Origin: Hyphomonadaceae bacterium
GTDB taxonomy: Bacteria > Pseudomonadota > Alphaproteobacteria > Caulobacterales > Aquidulcibacteraceae
Reading direction: 5' to 3'
NCBI GenBank assembly: GCA_022843225.1
Contig: JALHOC010000009.1
Location: forward strand, 1 to 64,000
DNA: 64,000 nt
Positions 1 to 8,755 of the stretch are shown here, piece by piece (position 1 is the stretch's first letter; each line of letters opens with the position of its first letter). The translations under genes and the position numbers were made by a program. Below the pieces are notes generated by a model. That model saw only the letters and a program-made list of their open reading frames with translations. It had not been told where the DNA came from and did no database searches.

Positions 1-5
1 GGAAT

Positions 6-209
6 ATGCAATCGCGGACACGCAAGGCGATCGGCTGCGCCGGCTTGTTGGCCTACATGGGCGTGTACGCGGTCTTGGCGGCGAGCCTCGGCGTGGCCCT
101 CGCGCCCGCGCTGCCGACCTGGGCGGAGCTGGCCTATTACGCGCTGGCCGGCGTGATCTGGATCCTGCCGCTGAAACCGCTGTTCGGCTGGATGAACCGG
201 GGCGGGTAA
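6..209 (+). CDS. DUF2842 family small membrane protein
   Basis: A 67-residue protein with two hydrophobic segments (roughly residues 10-35 and 40-60) and a short basic tail. The ending of the LKPLFGWM type and the overall size fit the alphaproteobacterial DUF2842 family, whose function is unknown. The start is near the window edge, so upstream context is missing. The TAA stop directly abuts the 3' CCA of the convergent tRNA-Pro gene. Family assignment is from memory of the conserved pattern; no role can be proposed. Confidence 0.75.
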   Translation: MQSRTRKAIGCAGLLAYMGVYAVLAASLGVALAPALPTWAELAYYALAGVIWILPLKPLFGWMNRGG

Positions 210-287
210 TGGTCGGAGCGGCGGGATTCGAACCCACGACCCCCAGTCCCCCAGACTGGTGCGCTAACCGGGCTGCGCCACGCTCCG
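210..287 (-). tRNA. tRNA-Pro (anticodon GGG), CCA encoded
   Basis: Read on the minus strand, this folds into a complete 75-nt cloverleaf plus an encoded CCA. The acceptor is CGGAGCG/CGCTCCG, the D arm GCGC/GCGC, the anticodon stem CCAGT/ACTGG with loop CTGGGGG (anticodon GGG, reading CCC), and the T arm GTGGG/CCCGC with loop TTCGAAT. The discriminator base is A. The gene lies downstream of ihfA on the same strand and ends flush against the stop of the convergent DUF2842 gene. Confidence 0.97.
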
Positions 288-372
288 AAACCGATAGATG
301 AGGCTGCCGCCTCGTGGGGAGGCGCTTCTTAGCGCCGCGCCCTCGTTCTCGCAAACGGCAATTGCCCGCGCG

Positions 373-690
373 TCAGCCTTTGGCGCGGCTGGGCTTGCCG
401 CCTTTTTCCACGAAATCGCGCAGCATCTGCGACGGCCGGAACGTCACCACCCGGCGCGGCGTGATCGGCACTTCCTCGCCGGTCTTTGGATTGCGCCCGA
501 TGCGCTGGCGCTTGGCGCGCACATTGAAGTTGCCGAAACGCGAGAGCTTCACGGTTTCGCCGTCCACCATGGCGTCCTGCATCATGTCGAGCATGCGCGT
601 GAGCAGACGATTGGCGTCGGGCCGTTGCATGTTGCAGCGCCGGACGAGCGCTTCGACCAATTCCGCCCGCGTTACAGTCTTGCCCGCCAC
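373..690 (-). CDS. ihfA: Integration host factor subunit alpha
   Basis: DNA-bending nucleoid protein of the HU/IHF family; it works as a heterodimer with IhfB in replication, transcription and recombination. The fold is clear: N-terminal helices from TVTRAELVEAL, a KLSRFGNF strand, and the DNA-arm signature GRNPKTGEEVPI near residues 60-75. The track ORF starts further upstream, but I choose GTG at 690 because a GGAGGGGG ribosome site lies about 7 nt before it and the product (105 aa) then matches family length. It follows fabH on the same strand. Confidence 0.93.
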   Translation of the reverse strand: MAGKTVTRAELVEALVRRCNMQRPDANRLLTRMLDMMQDAMVDGETVKLSRFGNFNVRAKRQRIGRNPKTGEEVPITPRRVVTFRPSQMLRDFVEKGGKPSRAKG

Positions 691-775
691 CGGAGCCCCC
701 TCCGCGCTTCGCGCATTGCAATACTCCAAGAAAAGCTAGGCCGGCCTTGGGCTTAGGTCAAATCTTGCAGCATTT

Positions 776-1744
776 TCATAGTCGTGCGAGGGCCGCGCCC
801 CAGGTCAGACCGCCGCCCAGAGCCTCCATGAGCACCAGATCGCCCTGCTTGATGCGCCCATCGCTGATCGCGGCCTCAAGCGCCAGCGGCACCGACGCCG
901 CCGAGGTGTTGCCGTGGAGCGCGACCGTTGAGATCACCTTCTCCGTAGAGATGCCGAGTTTGCGCGCGACGCCATCAAGAATGCGCTGATTAGCCTGATG
1001 CGGCACGAACCAATCGACCGCGTCGATCGGCGTGTCGGCGCGCGCGCAGGCCTCTAACATCGCGCCGGAAATGTGTTCCACCGCTTGGCGGAACACCGCA
1101 TTGCCGACCATGCGCACCTTGCCGACCGTGCCCGTCTGCGAAGGGCCGCCATCGGTGTAGAGCAGATCATGCATGCGCCCGTCGGTGCGAATGAAGGTTG
1201 AGAGCACGCCGCGCCCGTTAGCCTCCGCTTCGCTTTGCGCTTCAACAACCACCGCGCCCGCCCCGTCGCCGAACAGAACGCAGGTGCCGCGATCGTCCCA
1301 ATCGAGGATGCGCGAAAACGTCTCCGCGCCGATCACCAGCGCGCGCTTTGCTTGTCCGCGCGCGAGGAAATTGTCGGCGGTGGTGAGCGCGAAAATGAAG
1401 CCCGAGCATACCGCTTGTAGATCGAACGCGGCGCCCTGCGCCCTGAGGGCCGCCTGCACGCGCGCCGCTGTCGCAGGGAAGGTGAGGTCCGGCGTAGTGG
1501 TGGCGACGATGATGAGGTCGATGTCTTTGCCGTCACGACCCGCGCGCTCCAAAGCCTGGCGCGCCGCAGCGATGGCGAGATCGGACGTGCGTTCAGTCTC
1601 GCCGGCGATGCGCCGCTCACGAATACCGGTGCGTTCGATGATCCATGCATCGCTGGTATCGACGCGCTGCGACAGCTCGGTATTGGTGAGCACGCGCGCG
1701 GGCAGATACGCGCCCACGCCCAGGATGACCGTTTTCAAGCTCAT
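776..1744 (-). CDS. fabH: Beta-ketoacyl-ACP synthase III (FabH)
   Basis: Condenses acetyl-CoA with malonyl-ACP to start type II fatty acid synthesis. The 322-residue protein shows the thiolase-fold catalytic triad: Cys in AVCSGF (about residue 112), His in VPHQANQRI (about 245) and Asn in LHGNTSAAS (about 275). ATG at 1744 is chosen over the TTG one codon upstream; it overlaps the plsX stop as TGATG, implying translational coupling. The plsX-fabH-ihfA order is common in alphaproteobacteria. Confidence 0.97.
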   Translation of the reverse strand: MSLKTVILGVGAYLPARVLTNTELSQRVDTSDAWIIERTGIRERRIAGETERTSDLAIAAARQALERAGRDGKDIDLIIVATTTPDLTFPATAARVQAALRAQGAAFDLQAVCSGFIFALTTADNFLARGQAKRALVIGAETFSRILDWDDRGTCVLFGDGAGAVVVEAQSEAEANGRGVLSTFIRTDGRMHDLLYTDGGPSQTGTVGKVRMVGNAVFRQAVEHISGAMLEACARADTPIDAVDWFVPHQANQRILDGVARKLGISTEKVISTVALHGNTSAASVPLALEAAISDGRIKQGDLVLMEALGGGLTWGAALARL

Positions 1745-2802
1745 CAATTGGCCGCGCTTTGCGCCTCCGGCGGCGACGCCGACGCGTTCGCCAGACGTTG
1801 CAAGTTTTGCGCGATCTCTTCGCGATAGTGGCTGCGCGCCATCTTCGCGGCAACCTCGATCGCGGCGGCATAGCCGGGACCATTGGCGCTACCGTGGCTC
1901 TTCACCACCAACCCATTCAAGCCAAGGAACAGCGCGCCATTGAAGGAGCCGGGGTCCATGCGCTTGCGCAGCTTCGACAATGCCGGCGTGGCGATCGCGG
2001 CGCCGAGCATCGCGAAGGGCCCGCTGGTCAGCGCCTCTTTCAACAATTGTCCAACCAAGCGGGCCGTGCCTTCGCCTGTCTTCAACGCGATATTGCCGGT
2101 GAACCCGTCGGTGACGACCACGTCAACAGTGCCCTTCGAAATATCGTCGCCCTCGACGAAACCTTGAAAGTCGATGTCCACGCCCGTGTCGCGAATGAGC
2201 TGCGCGGCGTTGCGGATTTCCTCGTGACCCTTCTGGTCCTCCGCGCCGACATTGAGGAGCGCCACGCTCGGGCGCGCTTTGCCCGACACCGCGCGCTGAA
2301 ACGCCTCGCCCATGATCGCGAACTCGACCAATTGCTGTCCATCGGCGCTAACATTGGCGCCCACGTCGAGCATCACGACATAACCGCCATTGGCCGCTGG
2401 CCAACGCGCCGCCAAGGCGGGGCGATGAACGCCCTCCATCGTGCGCAGGCGAAACATCGCGATCGCCATGTAGGCGCCCGTATTGCCGGCGGACACCGCA
2501 GCATGCGCGCGACCTTCTTCCACGGCGGCCACGGCGTTCCAGAGGCTCGAGCCCTTGCCTTGGCGCAAGGCTTGGCTGGGCTTGATCTCCATACCGATCG
2601 CCTTTTCCGCGGCGACCACTTCGCTCACCGCCTTGGCGCCGGGATGGCGCTCAAGTAGCGCATTCAGAGGCGCGGAATCGCCATGAATGAGGAAGCGCAG
2701 GCCAGGCATGGCGCGCGCGGCGATCTCTACGCCCTCGACGACGATATCAGGCGCGGAATCCCCGCCCATCCCGTCAATCGAGAGCACCACACCATCTACC
2801 AT
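1744..2802 (-). CDS. plsX: Phosphate acyltransferase PlsX
   Basis: Converts acyl-ACP to acyl-phosphate, the donor for PlsY in phosphatidic acid synthesis. The protein begins [19 protein letters not shown], the typical PlsX N-terminus, and carries [18 protein letters not shown] and [17 protein letters not shown] motifs. ATG 2802 is preferred over the longer track ORF: GGAGAGG sits about 9 nt upstream and the 352-aa length fits the family. It overlaps fabH by one base. A DUF177 (YceD) gene that often precedes plsX in this group is not present; only 65 bp separate it from the upstream gene. Confidence 0.96.
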   Translation of the reverse strand: MVDGVVLSIDGMGGDSAPDIVVEGVEIAARAMPGLRFLIHGDSAPLNALLERHPGAKAVSEVVAAEKAIGMEIKPSQALRQGKGSSLWNAVAAVEEGRAHAAVSAGNTGAYMAIAMFRLRTMEGVHRPALAARWPAANGGYVVMLDVGANVSADGQQLVEFAIMGEAFQRAVSGKARPSVALLNVGAEDQKGHEEIRNAAQLIRDTGVDIDFQGFVEGDDISKGTVDVVVTDGFTGNIALKTGEGTARLVGQLLKEALTSGPFAMLGAAIATPALSKLRKRMDPGSFNGALFLGLNGLVVKSHGSANGPGYAAAIEVAAKMARSHYREEIAQNLQRLANASASPPEAQSAAN

Positions 2803-2867
2803 GAGCGCGAACCTCTCCCCGGACCGCAGGGCGCGGACCTTAGTCCCGCCCCTCAGGAATGCCAAAC

Positions 2868-3383
2868 CTAACCCGCTGCCACCGCCCACATCGCGGGATC
2901 GGTCAGGCCGGCTACTTCTTGAGCGTGTTGTTGTTCGGCGAGATTGGATGTCCTGGCGGCGAGGATGGCGGCCACTCCAGGCGCGAGGCCCGTAATGTTG
3001 CGAGCGATCGCGGCCTCAAGCGCCGCTAGATCGCCCGCATCCAAGGCAGCGGCATAGGCGTTGAGCCGGCCATAAAAGTCGCCAGCCAGCCTGTGGATCT
3101 TCTTGGGGACAGTAAGGTCGCCGACACCCGCTTCCCGTAAGCCCGCATCAATCTGGCTAAACAAGATGTCGGTGAACTCTTGGGCGGTCGCGCTGGGTTC
3201 GCGCCGCAGGCGAATGAGCGCTAGCGCCGCGTGCAACGTGAGCACTTCAAACCGACCCTCCAGGGTATCGGGGACCCCGCCAGCGCCGAAGAGGGCCGGG
3301 TCACGGCTCGCACGTGTAACCGTTGTGAGCAATTTCTCCGCGTCCACAGCCTGCGCACGCCGCCGAAAAGGCCAAATCTGCAT
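2868..3383 (-). CDS. Ubiquinol-cytochrome c chaperone family protein (CBP3-like)
   Basis: A 171-residue soluble protein resembling the Ubiq_cyt_C_chap family, bacterial relatives of mitochondrial Cbp3, which assists cytochrome bc1 assembly. Supporting patterns are FEVLTLHAALALIRLR (residues 45-60), an FTDILFSQIDAGLREAGVGD-like block (70-90) and VPKKIHRLAGDFYGRL (92-108). Its position, divergent from a bamE-like gene and upstream of plsX, is also typical for alphaproteobacteria. Function in this organism is inferred from the family only. Confidence 0.85.
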   Translation of the reverse strand: MQIWPFRRRAQAVDAEKLLTTVTRASRDPALFGAGGVPDTLEGRFEVLTLHAALALIRLRREPSATAQEFTDILFSQIDAGLREAGVGDLTVPKKIHRLAGDFYGRLNAYAAALDAGDLAALEAAIARNITGLAPGVAAILAARTSNLAEQQHAQEVAGLTDPAMWAVAAG

Positions 3384-3467
3384 GTCCCTGTGGTCCCCCC
3401 TTGCCCGACCGCGCGCTCCGCCTTACCCCAGAGCCCGGTTTCGGGGCGAGCCCGTGAGGTGAGAGTG

Positions 3468-3947
3468 ATGGACCGCAAGCTTTTGCGCCTTTCCGCTGCG
3501 GCGGCGCTGGTGTTTTCGGCGTCGGCGGCGGCCTGCGCGCCGGTGCAGACCTATAGCGGCTTCAGCCCTGATCGCAACGACGTGGCGATCCCAGAGCCGC
3601 AGGTCGGCGTCGATACACGCGACACCGTGCGCCAACGCTTTGGATCGCCCTCAACGACCGCGATTTTCGACCAGACGGCTTGGTATTATGTCAGCGCCGT
3701 GCAGGAGCGCGTCGCGTTCTACACGCCGCGCATTAGCGAGCGCCAAGTCATGGTTGTCCGCTTCGACGGCGAGACAGTGTCTGGCGTTGAGAAGTTCGGC
3801 CTCGAGCGCGGGCGCATCGTCGCCTACAATGACGAGGAAACGCCGACACGTGGACGCGAGCTCGGCTTGATCGAGCAATTGCTCGGGAATGTCGGCCAAA
3901 CGCCGCCTGTGCGCCCTGAAGCGGAAGATCCGCGCGATCGCCGCTAG
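3468..3947 (+). CDS. bamE: Outer membrane protein assembly factor BamE (SmpA/OmlA) lipoprotein
   Basis: Small lipoprotein subunit of the BAM outer-membrane beta-barrel insertase. The protein has a basic N-terminus, a hydrophobic stretch and a cysteine at about residue 22 (ASAAACAP), a plausible though loose lipobox. The SmpA/OmlA fold follows, with DTRDTVRQRFGSPS and TAWYYVSAVQER. ATG 3468 is chosen over the track start because GAGGTGAG lies just upstream and this places the signal peptide at the N-terminus (159 aa). A strong hairpin terminator follows the stop. Confidence 0.9.
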   Translation: MDRKLLRLSAAAALVFSASAAACAPVQTYSGFSPDRNDVAIPEPQVGVDTRDTVRQRFGSPSTTAIFDQTAWYYVSAVQERVAFYTPRISERQVMVVRFDGETVSGVEKFGLERGRIVAYNDEETPTRGRELGLIEQLLGNVGQTPPVRPEAEDPRDRR

Positions 3948-3963
3948 TTACAGCGAAGATAAA

Positions 3964-3994
3964 AAAACGCCCCGGCCAAAAGCCGGGGCGTTTT
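3964..3994. terminator. Bidirectional Rho-independent terminator between bamE and hppA
   Basis: The inverted repeat AAAACGCCCCGGC - CAAAA - GCCGGGGCGTTTT forms a 13-bp stem with a 5-nt loop. It is flanked by A-runs on one side and T-runs on the other, so it can terminate the bamE transcript on the plus strand and the hppA transcript on the minus strand. It sits between the two convergent stop codons. Confidence 0.93.
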
Positions 3995-4015
3995 GCTTTG
4001 GGGCGTTCGCGCGCC

Positions 4016-6181
4016 CTAGTTCCAATGCGCCAGGACCGCCAACAACAGAAGCGCGACAATGTTGGTGATCTTGATCATCGGGTTCACGGCAGGGCCAGAC
4101 GTATCCTTATAGGGATCGCCGACGGTGTCGCCCGTAACAGACGCCTTGTGCGCGTCGGAACCTTTCTTGTGGATGACGCCATCGCGATCCTTGAAGCCAT
4201 CTTCAAAGCTCTTCTTGGCATTATCCCAAGCGCCGCCGCCCGATGTCATCGAGATGGCGACGAACAGCCCCGTAACGATCACGCCAACCAGAAGCGCGCC
4301 AAGCGCGGCAAGCCCCATGCTGACGCCCGCGATCGCCCAGACCACGAAGAAAAGCGCGATCGGCGCGAGCACCGGCAACAGCGACGGCACGATCATTTCC
4401 TTGATCGCGGCTTGCGTCAGGATGTCGACGGCGCGGCCATAGTCCGGCTTGGCCGTGCGTTCCATGATGCCAGGGATTTCACGGAACTGGCGGCGCACTT
4501 CCGCCACCACCGATTCAGCCGCGCGTCCGACCGCCGTCATCGACCATCCGCCGAACAGATAGGGCAGCAAACCGCCGATAAAGAGGCCCACGATCACATA
4601 CGGATTGCTCAAGCTGAAATCCGGCACGACGCCTTCGAAGAAGCGATATTCGCCAGAATTGGCGGCGTAGTACTTCAGATCCTCCGTGTAGGCCGCGAAC
4701 AGAACCAGCGCGCCGAGGCCAGCTGAGCCAATCGCGTAACCCTTGGTGACGGCCTTTGTGGTGTTGCCGACCGCATCGAGCGCATCGGTGGTTTTGCGCA
4801 CTTCAGGCGGCAATTCCGCCATTTCGGCGATGCCGCCCGCATTGTCCGTGACCGGACCGAAGGCATCGAGTGCTACGATGATGCCCGCCACGGAGAGCAT
4901 GGTGGTGACCGCGATGGCGATACCGAAGAGTCCCGCGAGCGTGAAGCACGAGACGATGCCCGCAACGATGGTGAGCGCCGGTAGAGCCGTCGATTCCATC
5001 GAGACCGCGAGACCCTGGATCACGTTGGTGCCGTGGCCAGAGACTGACGCTTGCGCTACCGAACGCACCGGACGGAAGCCCGTGCCAGTGTAGTATTCGG
5101 TGATCCACACGATCGCGCCGGTGACCAGCAAGCCGACCACGCCGCACAAGAACAGGCTCTGGCCGGTGATGCCAGCGAGTGGCGAGGATGGGCCAACGCT
5201 CGGCGCGATCACGCCCCAGCCCACGGTCGCCATGATCGCCAACGCCAAGCCGCCCACGGAGAGCACGCCCGCCGCGATGAGCCCTTTGTAAAGCGCGCCC
5301 ATAATGTTGTTGGAGGCGTCCAAGCGCACGAAATATGTGCCAACGATGCAGGCGAGAATAGCGATGCCGCCGATGGCGAGCGGCAACATCATCACCGCGT
5401 TCACTTCCACGGCTTCGCGGAACAGGATCGAGCCCAACACCATGGTCGCGACCGTCGTCACCGCATAGGTCTCGAACAAGTCTGCGGCCATGCCGGCGCA
5501 ATCGCCAACATTATCGCCGACATTGTCGGCGATGGTGGCGGGGTTGCGCGGATCGTCTTCGGGGATGCCGGCCTCGACCTTGCCGACCATGTCGCCACCG
5601 ACGTCGGCGCCCTTGGTGAAAATGCCGCCGCCCAAACGCGCAAAGATCGAGATCAGCGACGCGCCAAAGCCGAGCGCAACGAGGCTATCGACAACCGTAC
5701 GGCTCGTGGGTTCAAGGCCCAGCCATTGCGTCAAAACCAGATAATAGAAAGCCACGCCAAACAGCGCGCCGCCCGCGACGAGCATGCCCGTCACCGCGCC
5801 CGCCTTGAAGGCCAGTTTGAGGCCGCCCGCGAGGCTGTGGCGCGACGCCTCAGCGGTGCGCACATTGGCCTGCACCGACACGTTCATGCCGATAAAGCCG
5901 GCCGCGCCCGAAAGAACCGCGCCGATCACGAAGCCCAGCGGGATTTCCCACCCCTGGAACAGGAGTGCGAGTAGAATGGTGACGCCCACACCGACAATCG
6001 CGATGGTGCGATATTGGCGGTTGAGATAAGCGCGCGCGCCTTCTTGAATCGCCGCCGCGATTTCCTTCATGCGATCGGTGCCCGCGCTGGCGCGGGTGAT
6101 CGTCTGCGTTTCCATCCAGCCATAAATCGCGGCCACGATGCCGCTGGCCACAACGAGCCACAAAATCAAATCGAGTGTCAT
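4016..6181 (-). CDS. hppA: Membrane-bound proton-translocating pyrophosphatase, K+-independent type
   Basis: Hydrolyses inorganic pyrophosphate and pumps protons across the membrane. The 721-aa polytopic protein has the acidic PPi-binding motifs [21 protein letters not shown] and [19 protein letters not shown] (about residues 190-240) and the C-terminal GGAWDNAKK and [11 protein letters not shown] motifs. In [12 protein letters not shown] the residue that is Ala in K+-dependent enzymes is Lys, the established marker of the K+-independent class. The gene has a 160-nt leader and shares a terminator with convergent bamE. Confidence 0.97.
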   Translation of the reverse strand: MTLDLILWLVVASGIVAAIYGWMETQTITRASAGTDRMKEIAAAIQEGARAYLNRQYRTIAIVGVGVTILLALLFQGWEIPLGFVIGAVLSGAAGFIGMNVSVQANVRTAEASRHSLAGGLKLAFKAGAVTGMLVAGGALFGVAFYYLVLTQWLGLEPTSRTVVDSLVALGFGASLISIFARLGGGIFTKGADVGGDMVGKVEAGIPEDDPRNPATIADNVGDNVGDCAGMAADLFETYAVTTVATMVLGSILFREAVEVNAVMMLPLAIGGIAILACIVGTYFVRLDASNNIMGALYKGLIAAGVLSVGGLALAIMATVGWGVIAPSVGPSSPLAGITGQSLFLCGVVGLLVTGAIVWITEYYTGTGFRPVRSVAQASVSGHGTNVIQGLAVSMESTALPALTIVAGIVSCFTLAGLFGIAIAVTTMLSVAGIIVALDAFGPVTDNAGGIAEMAELPPEVRKTTDALDAVGNTTKAVTKGYAIGSAGLGALVLFAAYTEDLKYYAANSGEYRFFEGVVPDFSLSNPYVIVGLFIGGLLPYLFGGWSMTAVGRAAESVVAEVRRQFREIPGIMERTAKPDYGRAVDILTQAAIKEMIVPSLLPVLAPIALFFVVWAIAGVSMGLAALGALLVGVIVTGLFVAISMTSGGGAWDNAKKSFEDGFKDRDGVIHKKGSDAHKASVTGDTVGDPYKDTSGPAVNPMIKITNIVALLLLAVLAHWN

Positions 6182-6342
6182 AAGAACCTATCCTGGACGC
6201 GGGACTTGTCCGCGTTGGTTGGGGAACACGGGTTGGCCGCCCTGCGACAGTCCGTCAGCAGGTACGCTTCCCCCAGGGATGCCGGCTCCTACTGCCAAAA
6301 GCCGACGCGCGATGCAATCCGACAAACGTCGAGAGAGACGGC

Positions 6343-6798
6343 TTAAATGCCCGAGCCGCGGCTCGAATACGAGGCCGTGATCGCTACGTTGCCTACGGCG
6401 CGCTCGCCAAGGGCCTCGATAGCGGCGGCGCGGTACACTTCAATGGCGCGCGCCTCGTTCAGGGCATTGGCATCCTCGGGATCGGCCAGATCGTGGGCGT
6501 GGCTGGCCCGCACCAGGGCGTCTCGAAGGAAGTGGGCTTTCTCGCGCGTCTGCCAGAGGTCGACGCCAGCAGCGACTTCTACGCGAGCCGAGACAAAGAG
6601 GTAGTTGGCCAATTGCCCGTTGCGCAGCACCGGCACCGCCAGATAGGGCGCATCCATCGACCTTGAGGTGGTGGCCGCAGCCTCCCCGTCGCCGCCCTTG
6701 GATTTGGCCGCAGACGGGCCCGAGGCGACAGCGTTTGAGTTCGCGAGCCCCGCCAACAGCGTGGATGCGATCATCGCCATGATTATTGCGCGTTTCAT
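6343..6798 (-). CDS. Conserved exported protein of unknown function
   Basis: About 151 residues starting MKRAIIMAMIASTLLAG, a clear Sec signal peptide, followed by a low-complexity Gly/Ala/Ser/Lys linker (residues 25-45) and a compact domain with PYLAVPVLRNGQLANYLFVSAR and WQTREKAHFLRDALVRASH. It is separated from thiL by a short gap and is probably the last gene of the rib-nusB-thiL transcript. I do not recognise a characterised family. The start could also be the ATG 21 nt upstream (6819), but that would put extra charged residues before the signal peptide. Confidence 0.8.
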   Translation of the reverse strand: MKRAIIMAMIASTLLAGLANSNAVASGPSAAKSKGGDGEAAATTSRSMDAPYLAVPVLRNGQLANYLFVSARVEVAAGVDLWQTREKAHFLRDALVRASHAHDLADPEDANALNEARAIEVYRAAAIEALGERAVGNVAITASYSSRGSGI

Positions 6799-6833
6799 GG
6801 GCGAGAGAATCCGCCGCATTGGTTAGCGAGATG

Positions 6834-7805
6834 TTACTGGCCGAGCTGGTGCTCGTGGCCTGACTGAGCGAACGAGATGGTTCCGCCCCCGGAATCGACA
6901 ATGCGCGCGCCCTCGCCCGCTTTAACGAGGCCAATTCGTTCCGTGTTCACACCGATTTGTGCAGCCGCCGCGATGATTGTGTCACGTACAGAGGGATCGG
7001 CTGTGAATAGCACTTCGTAGTCATCGCCCCAATTCAGCAGCCGGCCCCAGCCTTCGTTTTGGCCGCGCCATGCTTGCGCACCTGTCGACAAAGGGAGCCT
7101 CTCGGCCTCGATGCACACGCCAACGCCTGACGCACGCGCCAATTTGGACGCGTCGGCCAACAAGCCATCCGAGACATCCATCGATGCGCGCGCATGCGCG
7201 GCAATGACCGGTGCGAACGCCATGCGAGGCTCAGGCACACGATAGCGTAAAACGAGGTTGTCGCGGCAACCTTCGGGCGGCTCCCAGGCGCCGCTGAGAA
7301 TTTCGTGCCCGAGCCACGCGTCGCCGATTGTGCCTGTGATCCAGACATCGTCGCCGGATCTCGCATCGGATCGCGACGGCACGCCTGCACCCAGCGGCGC
7401 GCCAAGCAGCGTGATCGAGACCGTGAGCGGCCCTGGCGTCGATGTCGTATCGCCGCCCAACAGAGGCACGTCATAGAGACGCAAATCCTCGCCTAGTCCG
7501 CGTGCAAAGTCGGCGATCTCTGCTGATCGGCGATGAGTCGGCCAGATCAAGGTGAGCAGTGCGCCAACCGGCTTTGCGCCCTTGGCGGCGAGATCGGAGA
7601 GATTGACCCGCAACGCCTTCTTGGCGACCGTCTCGATCGGATCGTCGGCGCGGAAGTGAACGCCCTCCACGATGGCGTCGGTCGTCAGAACCAACCCAAC
7701 TGACGCTTCAAGCACGGCGACATCATCACGCAGCTCGCGCGCGCCGACGCTTGTCGCCAGCGGCGCGAAGAGCCTGCGGATAATGTCGAACTCGTCAGCA
7801 GACAT
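6834..7805 (-). CDS. thiL: Thiamine-monophosphate kinase
   Basis: Phosphorylates thiamine monophosphate to thiamine pyrophosphate in the last step of cofactor synthesis. It is 323 aa with the ThiL/PurM-like ATP-grasp layout: a DDVAVL metal-binding motif (about residue 23), LVLTTDAIVEGVHF, NLSDLAAKGAKPVGAL, the LLGGDTT motif (about 117) and MDVSDGLLAD (about 208). It lies 18 bp downstream of nusB in the same operon, a standard alphaproteobacterial arrangement. Confidence 0.96.
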   Translation of the reverse strand: MSADEFDIIRRLFAPLATSVGARELRDDVAVLEASVGLVLTTDAIVEGVHFRADDPIETVAKKALRVNLSDLAAKGAKPVGALLTLIWPTHRRSAEIADFARGLGEDLRLYDVPLLGGDTTSTPGPLTVSITLLGAPLGAGVPSRSDARSGDDVWITGTIGDAWLGHEILSGAWEPPEGCRDNLVLRYRVPEPRMAFAPVIAAHARASMDVSDGLLADASKLARASGVGVCIEAERLPLSTGAQAWRGQNEGWGRLLNWGDDYEVLFTADPSVRDTIIAAAAQIGVNTERIGLVKAGEGARIVDSGGGTISFAQSGHEHQLGQ

Positions 7806-7823
7806 GGTGCACCACAGCGCCGA

Positions 7824-8282
7824 TCACATCGACGCGCGCAAATCCCTTGCGCACGCGTCGAGCGTGGCGTTGATGAAACCCGGCTCGGGCCCTTCGAAGA
7901 ACGATTTCGCAATCTCGACAAACTCGTTGATCACAACGGCGACCGGGGTGTCAGCGCATTGCTCCAGCTCCGCCGCGCCGGCGCGTAGGATTGCGCGCGC
8001 GACCGCATCCAGGCGATCAAGCCGCCAACGCTCGCCAAGGTGACGCGCGATGGCGCGATCCAACGTGGCTTGGCGATCGACCGCTTTTTCGACCAGCAAC
8101 TTGAACAGCTCCAAATCGCCCTCGGAATCCGTATAGCTCGCTTCGGTTTCACGCGGCAGTTTGCCGGCGGCAAAATCGCCAATCACATCGGCGGTGGTCG
8201 CGCCCGACATTTCCATCTGATAGAGTGCCTGCACCGCGCCCAAGCGGGCGGCGCGCCGCGCGGCGATATCGTGGTCGTTCAT
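7824..8282 (-). CDS. nusB: Transcription antitermination factor NusB
   Basis: RNA-binding helical protein that pairs with NusE (S10) on boxA for rRNA antitermination. It is 152 aa with the N-terminal RRAARLGAVQALYQMEMSG helix and the C-terminal DTPVAVVINEFVEIAKSFF and GFINATLDACARDL blocks. Its start overlaps the ribH stop (ATGA), a coupling seen in many bacteria. Confidence 0.96.
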   Translation of the reverse strand: MNDHDIAARRAARLGAVQALYQMEMSGATTADVIGDFAAGKLPRETEASYTDSEGDLELFKLLVEKAVDRQATLDRAIARHLGERWRLDRLDAVARAILRAGAAELEQCADTPVAVVINEFVEIAKSFFEGPEPGFINATLDACARDLRASM

Positions 8283-8755
8283 CGCGCGCCGTCCGCAAAG
8301 CGGCGCTTGAGGGCAATCATCGCGAGCGCGGCGCGGGCCGCCTCGCCGCCCTTATCGCCACGCGCGGGATCCGCGCGTTGTTCCGCTTGCGCGAGGGTTT
8401 CGACGGTGAGGATGCCATAGCCGATGGCGAGGCCGTCGCGGATCGAAAGATCCATCAAGCCGCGAGCGCTCTCGCCGCAGACATAATCGTAGTGGCTGGT
8501 TTCACCGCGAACCACGCAGCCGAGCGCCAGGAAGCCATCATAGGCTTTGGTTCTTGAAGCCTGAAAGATCGCGCCTGGAATCTCGAATGCGCCGGGCACA
8601 AACACACGGTCGAGCGTCGCTTGCGCCTCATCCGCCGCCGCTTCCGCGCCGCGCTGCAAGTGATCGGCGATGCCGCGATAATAGGGCGCAACCACCATCA
8701 AAAGCCTTGCGCCAGCCACGTTGGCGACCGGAAACTTTTCCGCGCTGTCTTTCAC
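8279..8755 (-). CDS. ribH: 6,7-dimethyl-8-ribityllumazine synthase
   Basis: Condenses the ribitylamino-pyrimidinedione with 3,4-dihydroxy-2-butanone 4-phosphate to give lumazine, the substrate of RibE. It is 158 aa with the characteristic VPGAFEIPGA (about 50-60) and ALGCVVRGETSHYDYVC (about 78-95) motifs; the catalytic His is in the GETSH segment. It overlaps both ribBX upstream and nusB downstream by 4 bp. Confidence 0.96.
   Translation of the reverse strand: MKDSAEKFPVANVAGARLLMVVAPYYRGIADHLQRGAEAAADEAQATLDRVFVPGAFEIPGAIFQASRTKAYDGFLALGCVVRGETSHYDYVCGESARGLMDLSIRDGLAIGYGILTVETLAQAEQRADPARGDKGGEAARAALAMIALKRRFADGAR

Noticed and set aside
6182-6342. Known riboswitch (FMN, TPP, cobalamin) before hppA or the rib/thi genes
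   Set aside because: None of the conserved cores of these riboswitches could be recognised in the leaders of hppA, glyA, nrdR, ribD or thiL. The leader is kept only as an unexplained finding.
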